Shown in pieces: positions 58,264 through 64,000 of a stretch of 64,000 nt of DNA. The notes under the pieces are model-generated. The model searched no databases. It saw only the letters and a program-made list of their open reading frames with translations, and was not told the DNA's origin. Each line of letters opens with the position of its first letter. Position 1 is the stretch's first letter. The DNA comes from CAZTTG01 sp964615935 (GTDB taxonomy: Bacteria > Planctomycetota > UBA1135 > GCA-002686595): contig CAZTTG010000005.1 in NCBI GenBank assembly GCA_964615935.1, positions 1-64,000 on the forward strand. The letters run 5' to 3'. A program made the position numbers and the translations under genes.

Positions 58264-59262
58264 CTACGAGTCGGGCCCCGGGTCGGGGCCCTCCGTCCGC
58301 CGGGCCCCGCCGCGCTGCTTCCGGGCGGGGCCCGGCAGGATCTCGCGCTCGCCCTCGCGGATTCGCCACCGGGGCTGGTGCCAGGCCCACTGCTCGGGCG
58401 TCTCGCGGATCCAGGCCTCGAAGCGCCGGTTCATGCGGGCGACGATCTCGCGCACGGCCTCGCGGCGATCGAGGCCGCGATCGAGCTCGAGGGGCTCCTC
58501 GGCCGAGAGGAGGTACCCCCCCCCGCGCGCCGCGCAGCGGACGAGGATCACCGGCACGCGGGCGGCTCGCGCCAGGGCCGCGGGGGCGGTCAGGGTGAGG
58601 GCCGGCACGCCGAAGAAGGGGACGAACACCCCGTCCAGCCGCGGCACCTCCAGGTCGGCCAGCATGCCGAGCGTCCGCCCCGAGCGCAGCAGCTCGAGCA
58701 GGCGGCGGGGCGAGGCGTCCTGCGGCAGGGTCTCGACCCCGTAGGCCCGCCGCATCTCGATCAGCCAGTCCGAGCTGCGGTCCCGCACGCGGCGCCGCCC
58801 GATCACGTGCCCCCGGTGGCCTCGCCGGTGGAGAGCCGCGCACAGGAGCTCCCAGTTGCCCAGGTGCGCGGTGACGATCAGGACGCCGCGACCCGAGGCC
58901 AGCTGCCGGTCGAGGATGGCCGCCGAGCGCTCGAAGGCCACCTGCCGATCGATCCACCCCCCCAGGCGCCTGGCGTGCTCCTCCGAGCGCGAGCCCCGCG
59001 ACAGGCGCGCCCACTCGTGCGCCAGCCGCGCGGAGTGGCGTCGCACGCCCCGCGCGATGCGCCGCCGGCCCGCGTCGTCGAGCTCCTCGCCGTAGGCCAG
59101 CTCGAGGTTGTCGAGGATCCGGCGCTCGAAGCGGGAGAAGCGAGCGGCCGCGGCCAGCGAGCCGAGGAAGGCGCGCGACAGGGGCGCGGGCAGCGTCCCG
59201 ATCGCGCCCCCGAAGGCTCGCAGGGCCCGCGCCCGGATCCTGCGCCGCAGGGGCTCAGCCAC
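58264..59262 (-). CDS. LpxL/HtrB-like lipid A acyltransferase
   Basis: A 332-residue protein. The catalytic HxxxxE motif is VTAHLGNWELLCAALHRRG, followed by KxGR-like GVETLPQDASPRRLLELLRSGRTLGMLADLE and VFVPFFGVPALTLTAPAALA; EQWAWHQPRW is the conserved late segment. It should add a secondary acyl chain to lipid A or a related lipid at the inner face of the membrane. A GTG start overlaps the end of the kinase gene by 8 nt. The C-terminal 25 residues are low-complexity. Confidence 0.85.
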   Translation of the reverse strand: MAEPLRRRIRARALRAFGGAIGTLPAPLSRAFLGSLAAAARFSRFERRILDNLELAYGEELDDAGRRRIARGVRRHSARLAHEWARLSRGSRSEEHARRLGGWIDRQVAFERSAAILDRQLASGRGVLIVTAHLGNWELLCAALHRRGHRGHVIGRRRVRDRSSDWLIEMRRAYGVETLPQDASPRRLLELLRSGRTLGMLADLEVPRLDGVFVPFFGVPALTLTAPAALARAARVPVILVRCAARGGGYLLSAEEPLELDRGLDRREAVREIVARMNRRFEAWIRETPEQWAWHQPRWRIREGEREILPGPARKQRGGARRTEGPDPGPDS

Positions 59263-60622
59263 TCCTCAGCTCCCCGGTGAGGCGCGGCACCTCGCGGCGG
59301 TGCCCGCGATGGGCGTCCAGGTAGGCCGCCCGGTACACCATCCGCTCGTTCCCGTCGGCCTCGCCGAGCGCTCCCAGCAGGCGATCCCAGCCCGGCCCGC
59401 GCCGCTCCGGCGTGAGCGACAGCAGGCCCGGGAGCGCGCCCAGGAAGGCCCGGCCTTCGTCGTCGAGGAAGAGCCGCGCGCCCGGCCCGAGGTCCAGGCC
59501 GCGGTCGTGGAGCTTGCCCATCAGCCGGCCGAGCTCGCCCGCGAGGCGGCAGCGCTCGCGGCCCGCCGCGGGAAGGGGGCGCTCCCCCAGGGGCGCGGCG
59601 TCGGGGGGGAGCTCGAGGGCGGTCCACGGCGGCGAGCCCAGATGCACCGCCAGGGGCCGCGCGGCCGGGATCCGATGCTCGAGGAGCCGGCTCGAGGTCA
59701 GCCAGGCCCCGCGGGCCGCCGCGGGCGAGTCGGGCTCGAGGAGCAGGACGCGCCGGTCGCCGCGATCGGGATCGGGGACCTGGCGCCCGGTCGCGGCCCG
59801 CGTCCGGCCTCGCTCCATCCCGTCCATCAGGCGCAGCGCCCAGCCGGGCTCCAGGTCGGCCCGCTCGAAGGACCTCCCCCCGGGCAGGCGGGCGCCGCGG
59901 CAGGCGGGACCCTCCCGCAGCCAGCGCCGCTCCCGGTGGCGCACCACCCCGAGCCGATGGAGGCGCGCGGCCTCCTCGACCCGCAGCGAGAGCTCGGCCA
60001 GGCCGCCCAGGCCCGGGCGAAGCTCGGGGGGCAGGGCGCGGGCCCAGGCGAGCAGGAAGCGCGCCCGGACGCGCGCCGGCAGGCGTTCGCGCGTGCTGGC
60101 GGCGATGGAGACCAGGTCGCGCAGCAGGATCGTCCGGTGCGGGCGCGACCGCAGGCGGGCCCGGTGGAAGTCCACCAGCCAGGCTCCGCCGGTCCGATCC
60201 AGGAGCGCGTTGCCCGGGTGCAGGTCCGGGTGGTCCACGCCCGCGGCGTGCAGCCCGGCCAGCGCTCGGCCGAGCATCGCCGCGGCCCGGCCCGGCTCGC
60301 AGGGCCAGGCCGCGCGGCTCTCGAGGATCTCCTCCAGCGCGGTCGAGTCCGGCAGCCACTGCATGGCGACCTCCCAGCCCCGCTCCGGCGCTCCGCACCT
60401 CGAGAGGCCGAGGGGGCGCGGCACCGGGAGCCCGCGGTCGGCGAGCTCGACCAGGATGCGGTGCTCCCGCCTCGCCCGCCGCCGCGCGCGCGCTACCCCG
60501 AAGATGCCGGAGGCCTCGAAGAGCTTGATCGCGCGGGGAGCCCCGGGCGGGTGGGTCGGCCCGGCGGCGGGATCCTCCAGCAGGAGGCGCCGCCCGAGGC
60601 CCTTGCGGATGAGGGTGCGCAT
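59255..60622 (-). CDS. tandem LPS-kinase-like protein with a degenerate second kinase
   Basis: A 455-residue protein. The first kinase (about 1-210) has AIKLFEASGIFG (lysine), HAAGVDHPDLHPGNALLDRTG (catalytic loop HPDLHPGN) and WLVDFHRARL in place of DFG, typical of WaaP/Kdo kinases. The second half resembles a kinase again (EPGWALRLMDG, LLEHRIPAARPLAV, LGRLMGKLHDRGLDLGPGARLFLDDEGRAFLGAL) but HRDL is replaced by GLDLGPGA and the catalytic Asp/Asn are lost. The pairing suggests a catalytic kinase fused to a regulatory pseudokinase. It is upstream of, and overlaps, the LpxL-like gene, pointing to lipid A or core modification. Confidence 0.75.
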   Translation of the reverse strand: MRTLIRKGLGRRLLLEDPAAGPTHPPGAPRAIKLFEASGIFGVARARRRARREHRILVELADRGLPVPRPLGLSRCGAPERGWEVAMQWLPDSTALEEILESRAAWPCEPGRAAAMLGRALAGLHAAGVDHPDLHPGNALLDRTGGAWLVDFHRARLRSRPHRTILLRDLVSIAASTRERLPARVRARFLLAWARALPPELRPGLGGLAELSLRVEEAARLHRLGVVRHRERRWLREGPACRGARLPGGRSFERADLEPGWALRLMDGMERGRTRAATGRQVPDPDRGDRRVLLLEPDSPAAARGAWLTSSRLLEHRIPAARPLAVHLGSPPWTALELPPDAAPLGERPLPAAGRERCRLAGELGRLMGKLHDRGLDLGPGARLFLDDEGRAFLGALPGLLSLTPERRGPGWDRLLGALGEADGNERMVYRAAYLDAHRGHRREVPRLTGELRSG

Positions 60623-60685
60623 GGCGGGTGTCGGCGCGAGGGGCGGATGGTACCAGGGCCGGCGCCCCCGCGCGGCGAGTCCGGT

Positions 60686-60713
60686 TTGACGGTCGGGCCC
60701 CCCCGCGTATCAT
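60686..60713 (+). promoter_or_regulatory. candidate promoter upstream of the PAS gene
   Basis: TTGACG (60686-60691), 16-bp spacer and TATCAT (60708-60713). Gives a leader of about 180 nt before the PAS gene, in which a 27-codon ORF is seen. Confidence 0.42.
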
Positions 60714-60823
60714 CGCCTCGGAAGGACGGGGACCCGGCTCGATGCACGACGCCTGCCGCTTCCCCCTCATCCCGCCGCGCCGACCCCCCCGCGACCCCCC
60801 TTCAGATCCAGGGACCGCATGAC

Positions 60824-60907
60824 ATGAGCACCAGCCAACAGGAGATCGGCCCCGGGCTCGATCCCGGGTGCGGTGGGGGAGTAGGGCCCGGCGGAGGGGG
60901 TCCTTGA
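60824..60907 (+). CDS. 27-codon ORF coupled to the PAS gene
   Basis: ATG 60824, encoding MSTSQQEIGPGLDPGCGGG and a Gly-rich end, terminates with TGA at 60905-60907 that overlaps the TTG start of the PAS gene by two bases. A weak CCAGGGA precedes the ATG. It may be a small leader peptide that tunes the next gene, or chance; the glycine-rich composition adds doubt. Confidence 0.3.
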   Translation: MSTSQQEIGPGLDPGCGGGVGPGGGGP

Positions 60908-61446
60908 GGAAGCTCTGCGCCTGGTGTGGCCTCGAAATGGGCTCGGAGGAGCCCGGTCGGCTCTTCGGGGGCTCGATCACCCACGGCATCTGCGAGCCGT
61001 GCAGGCGGGCCCTCTTCGCCCAGATGGGCGTGCCGCTGAGGCGGTTCATTGACCTGCTCGACGTGCCGGTGGTGGTGGTGGGGGAAGACGATGACGTCCG
61101 GGCCGCCAACCGGCTGGCGTGCGAGCTGATCGGGAGGGACGTCTCGCGGATCGAGGGCCTCAAGGGGGGAGAGGTCTTCGAGTGCGCCTACGCGAGCCTC
61201 CCCGGGGGCTGCGGCAACACGGTGCACTGCTCGGGCTGCGCCATCCGTTGCAGCGTGACCGAGACCTTCGAGACGGGCGCGAGCCTCCTGCGGGTGCCGG
61301 CCACCCTGACCCAGTGCGCGGCCGGCGAGGAGTGCGAGATCCGCCTCCTGATCAGCACCGAGAAGGCCGTCGACCTGGTGCTGCTGCGGATCGACGAGGT
61401 CGCAGCGGGAAGCCCGACCCGACCCGCCGGCCCGGCGGGGTGCTGA
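60904..61446 (+). CDS. zinc-ribbon/PAS-domain protein with conserved cysteine motif
   Basis: A 180-residue protein. N-terminal zinc-ribbon-like pairs CAWC and GICEPC; a PAS fold follows (FIDLLDVPVVVVGEDDDVRAANRLACELIG, LKGGEVFECAYA); then GGCGNTVHCSGCAIRCSVTETFETG, a cysteine-rich segment I recognise from PAS proteins of environmental bacteria, where it may bind a redox cofactor or metal. A beta-rich end follows (LVLLRIDEV). No output domain is fused, so it may be a stand-alone sensor partner. TTG 60904 with GGAGGG upstream is favoured; GTG 60868 is possible. Confidence 0.68.
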   Translation: MRKLCAWCGLEMGSEEPGRLFGGSITHGICEPCRRALFAQMGVPLRRFIDLLDVPVVVVGEDDDVRAANRLACELIGRDVSRIEGLKGGEVFECAYASLPGGCGNTVHCSGCAIRCSVTETFETGASLLRVPATLTQCAAGEECEIRLLISTEKAVDLVLLRIDEVAAGSPTRPAGPAGC

Positions 61447-61462
61447 GCCTCCTCGAGCCCCT

Positions 61463-62923
61463 CTACCGCGGCAGCTCGATCGCGGCGGTCTTCATGCGCC
61501 GGCTGGCCGTGACGCGGCGGTCGGGGAGGTGGCAGACGGGATCCTGCTCCCGCTCGATGGCCGCCAGGCGCAGCAGGGCCAGGGCCTCGCCGCTGGTGCC
61601 CAGCATCAGGCTGACGCCGTGGAAGATCACGCCCTCCTCGTCGGGGCGGTCGTAGTTGGTCCACTTCAGCCCGGCGGGGTCCTCCTTGGCCAGGCGCAGC
61701 AGGTAGGCGGCGACCCCGCGGGCGTACTCGAGGTACTCCTCCTCGCCCGTGGCCCGCCAGGCGTCCACGAAGTAGTCGAGGATCCCGGCCGCGCCGCAGC
61801 ACAGGCTCGGCGAGTAGAAGCGCGTGCTCGAGGAGGGGTCGCCCGGATCGGGCCGGCTGGCCATGACCCATCGCGCCGATCGGCGCGCGGCCTCCTCGAA
61901 GGCCTCCTGACCGGTGAGCCGCGCCAGCAGGAAGAAGAGCCGGCCGGTGCCCGGGGGACCGTGGCACCAGCCCTCCTGGAAGGAGTCCTCGCGGCCCGGG
62001 GAGTAGTGATACCAGCAGAGGGAGTCCTCGCTCCACTCGCCGTGCAGGAGCAGCCAGCGGGCTCCCGCGACCGCGGCCTCCAGGCAGGCCTTGTCGCCGG
62101 TCGCGTCGGCCACCCGCGCCAGGGCGTAGGCGGTCCCGGCCGTGCCGTGGGAGAAGTTGGGGTAGTGGCGCTCGCTGCTGCGCGCCGCTCCCCAGGTGAG
62201 CTGATCCCCGTCCTCGGAGCCCTCCTCCTCGACCGGGGTCGCCTCCTGAATCAGCCATCTCCCCGCGTCGAGCGCACCCTGTCGGTAGCGGCGGTCGCCG
62301 GTCTCCTCGAAGAGCTCCAGCAGGAACAGCAGGGTCCCCGTGGCGCCGCCGATCGCGTCCAGCTGGTGGCTCCAGGTGCGGCCGTCGCCGTCCTTCTGGC
62401 TGCGGTCCAGCAGGTCGTCAGCGGCGCGGCGGGCGACCTTCAGGTCCGCGCGGCTGCCCCGCAGCCGGGCGCGCACCAGGAAGGCGTGGCCCACCCCCGC
62501 GTCCCCGGTGTAGAGCCCCTCGGCGGCCATGGCGCGGGGGTCCTTCGACCAGCGGACATGCTTCCGGTCCGAGTCCTCCGCGACGGCCAGGAGTCCGGCG
62601 GCCGTTCGATCGGCCAGCTCCCCGAGCTCGGCGTCCTCCAGGATGGCGGCGGCGTTCTCGAGGAAGATCAGGACCCCGGCGGTTCCGGCGTAGACGAAGG
62701 TCTCGGTCTCCGCCGGTGACTCGGCGTACTCGGGGAAGAGGACGCCGTCCTCCTCCGCCATCGGCTGCGCCTGCTCCGCCACCCAGCGGGCCGCTGAGCG
62801 AACCGCCGCCGCCAGCTCCTCGTCCAGCTCCTCCTGCGCGGCGCCCGGAGGGCCGGCGATCCCCAGGAGGAAGGAGAGCGCAATCGCGGCGGAAGACGCG
62901 TGTCGGGTCCATCTGCGGGGCAT
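61463..62923 (-). CDS. secreted LanC-like (lanthionine cyclase-fold) protein
   Basis: A 486-residue protein with a signal peptide (IALSFLLGIAGPPGAAQ) and strong GGAGGAGG ahead of the ATG. It carries seven or so GxxG turns of the alpha-toroid (GTAG 80-83, GDAGVGHA, GGATGTLLF, NFSHGTAGTAYAL, CHGPPGTGRLFF, CCGAAGIL). Zinc-ligand positions of LanC: the WCxG cysteine is C320 (EGWCHG); the later CHG appears as CCG (C375-C376), so the His ligand is replaced by Cys. No lantibiotic precursor or dehydratase is nearby. Real LanC enzymes are cytosolic, so a secreted one is unusual; it may be a hydrolase or glycan-binding relative. Confidence 0.75.
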   Translation of the reverse strand: MPRRWTRHASSAAIALSFLLGIAGPPGAAQEELDEELAAAVRSAARWVAEQAQPMAEEDGVLFPEYAESPAETETFVYAGTAGVLIFLENAAAILEDAELGELADRTAAGLLAVAEDSDRKHVRWSKDPRAMAAEGLYTGDAGVGHAFLVRARLRGSRADLKVARRAADDLLDRSQKDGDGRTWSHQLDAIGGATGTLLFLLELFEETGDRRYRQGALDAGRWLIQEATPVEEEGSEDGDQLTWGAARSSERHYPNFSHGTAGTAYALARVADATGDKACLEAAVAGARWLLLHGEWSEDSLCWYHYSPGREDSFQEGWCHGPPGTGRLFFLLARLTGQEAFEEAARRSARWVMASRPDPGDPSSSTRFYSPSLCCGAAGILDYFVDAWRATGEEEYLEYARGVAAYLLRLAKEDPAGLKWTNYDRPDEEGVIFHGVSLMLGTSGEALALLRLAAIEREQDPVCHLPDRRVTASRRMKTAAIELPR

Positions 62924-62991
62924 CGGGCCTCCTCCGGCTCTCGTTTCCGAATCGGGTGCGAGCGCGCAGCCGACACGGTACCGTACGCGCC

Positions 62992-64000
62992 GTGACCCTC
63001 CAGCTCTACGTCCTGCGGCAGGTCCTGGTGGGCCTCGTTTTCGCCGTCGGGGGCATGGCGGTCGCCGCCATCCCGGGCATCGCCGTCAAGGCGGTGCAGA
63101 TGCTCGAGGGGGGCAACCTGCGGCTCATGCTCGGCTACCTGCCGCTGGCGGCCTCGGAGCTGATCCCCTACCTGGTCCCGGTGGGCTTCCTGCTGGCCGT
63201 GGTCGCGACCTACGGGCGGTTGGCGGCCGACCGCGAGTGGACCGCGATCTGCATGGCCGGCATCCGCCCGGCGCGCATGCTGCTGCCGCCGCTGGGCCTG
63301 GCGATCGTCCTGGGAGTGGCGACCCTCTGGATCCTCTCCAACGTCAATCCAGAGCTGCAGATGGACCAGAGGAATTACGTCCGGCGCGCGGCCATCGAGA
63401 CCTTCAAGGAGCTCAACCCCGGACGGACCGAGCTGAGCCTGCGGGGCTTCCACCTGTTCTCCCAGCGGCGCTCGCCCGAGGGCGTGTTCGAGGACGTGAT
63501 CATCCACGTGCCCGCCAGCGGGGAGCGCCAGGAGCGGACCGTGTGGGCGGACGGGGCCCGCTTCCGCTTCGAGGACCACGAGATGCTCATCGAGCTCTTC
63601 GAGCCGCACACGGTCCTGCGGCAGGGCGGCTTCGCCGACGACTGGACGGTGGGCCACAACGAGATCCGCATCGACCTCGACGAGTTGCCCGAGTCCGCGC
63701 TGAGGAAACCCAGCAATCCCCGCTTCCACACCTCCGCCGCGATCTGGAGCGCGCTCCAGGCGGGCGGGCTCGATCCCTTCGAGGAGCGCCGCTACAGCTA
63801 CACCCTGCACCGCCGCATCGCGATCGCGGCCACCTACCTGGTGTTCCTCCTCCTGGGTGTGCCCACCGGCCTGATCCTGCGGCGCGGGACCCAGCTCGGC
63901 GCGCTCTCCGCGGCGGTGGCCTACGCCCTGCTCTACTATCTGGTCTCGATGCACGTGGGCAAGTCGCTGGTCTTCAAGAGCGGCTTCCCCCCCATGATCG
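62992..64000 (+). CDS. LptF/LptG-family LPS export permease, 5' part
   Basis: The frame starts with GTG 62992 and runs past the window, so the C-terminus is missing; 336 residues are seen. N-terminus LQLYVLRQVLVGLVFAVGGMAVAAIPGI forms the first span; a second follows at LIPYLVPVGFLLAVVATYGRLAADREWTAICMAGI, typical of LptF/G (YRLxxDxExxxxxxxGxxP). A periplasmic beta-jellyroll-like stretch (LSLRGFHLFSQRRSPEGVFEDVIIH) comes next, then HRRIAIAATYLVFLLLGVPTGLILRRG. It would couple the LptB ATPase to LPS extraction. TACCGT (62979-62984) could make a leaderless transcript. Confidence 0.85.
   Translation, partial: MTLQLYVLRQVLVGLVFAVGGMAVAAIPGIAVKAVQMLEGGNLRLMLGYLPLAASELIPYLVPVGFLLAVVATYGRLAADREWTAICMAGIRPARMLLPPLGLAIVLGVATLWILSNVNPELQMDQRNYVRRAAIETFKELNPGRTELSLRGFHLFSQRRSPEGVFEDVIIHVPASGERQERTVWADGARFRFEDHEMLIELFEPHTVLRQGGFADDWTVGHNEIRIDLDELPESALRKPSNPRFHTSAAIWSALQAGGLDPFEERRYSYTLHRRIAIAATYLVFLLLGVPTGLILRRGTQLGALSAAVAYALLYYLVSMHVGKSLVFKSGFPPMI

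Noticed and set aside
62979..62992. Leaderless LptF promoter as a feature
   Set aside because: TACCGT is a weak -10 and no -35 is visible at the right distance, so it is only mentioned in the gene entry.

Overview
The window is one stretch of very GC-rich bacterial DNA (roughly 70% G+C by eye) with strong third-position GC bias, so the non-coding frames are full of long spurious ORFs. It contains about 49 protein genes, no rRNA or tRNA gene and no CRISPR array that I can see. The host is Gram-negative with LPS: there is an LpxL-type acyltransferase, two WaaP/Kdo-kinase-like proteins, an LptF/LptG permease, an outer-membrane barrel and several lipoproteins. A secreted protein at 51.8-53.2 kb carries a C-terminal domain I associate with high-GC Planctomycetota genomes; with the beta-helix and secreted CAP proteins this suggests, but does not prove, a Planctomycetota or allied lineage.

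Layout. 0-13 kb is an accessory, defence/repair-like island. It holds the C-terminal end of a MmeI-like restriction-modification enzyme, a solitary Phd-type antitoxin, an HNH nuclease with a hydrophobic tail, a translationally coupled XRE-ImmA/IrrE plus PIN-nuclease pair, a 1768-residue COG1205/DUF1998-type helicase, the archaeal-style XPB helicase plus Bax1 nuclease pair, and a short RtcB-family RNA ligase. 13-18.8 kb holds an M14 carboxypeptidase, a dynamin-like GTPase and an AzgA-like purine permease. 18.9-25.3 kb, closed on its 3' side by a long inverted repeat, is a four-gene cluster: two STT3-like oligosaccharyltransferases, a methyltransferase and an LPS-type kinase, most overlapping by 4 nt. 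25.3-29 kb holds a methyltransferase, an ECF sigma factor, an SGNH hydrolase and a CnoX-like thioredoxin.

29.1-34.4 kb is a zinc (or manganese) uptake locus: a small His/Cys protein, a His-loop outer-membrane barrel, the binding protein, ATPase and permease, and a membrane protein. 34.5-41.6 kb is accessory again: a modular DNA-binding-like protein with internal duplications, a class C beta-lactamase-fold hydrolase, and two unlike AbiEii-type nucleotidyltransferase modules on either side of a GT-C membrane protein. 41.6-51.7 kb holds a sulfatase-fold lipoprotein and a chain of close genes: UvrD/PcrA helicase, a minimal sigma-54-activator AAA+ protein, a CAP-domain protein, an FHA protein interrupted by a 100-N assembly gap, and a double-parvulin lipoprotein. 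51.8-64 kb holds secreted proteins, a metallo-beta-lactamase lipoprotein, a GntR regulator with a perfect operator palindrome and its membrane partner, a glycosyltransferase, an LpxL/tandem-kinase pair, a zinc-ribbon PAS protein, a secreted LanC-like protein and the start of an LptF/LptG permease.

The most interesting parts are the 2.1-13.2 kb nucleic-acid-processing island, the paired STT3 cluster, the duplicated modular protein at 34.5 kb, the twin AbiEii modules, and the secreted LanC-like protein. All functional statements rest on motif recognition by eye; no database search was run.
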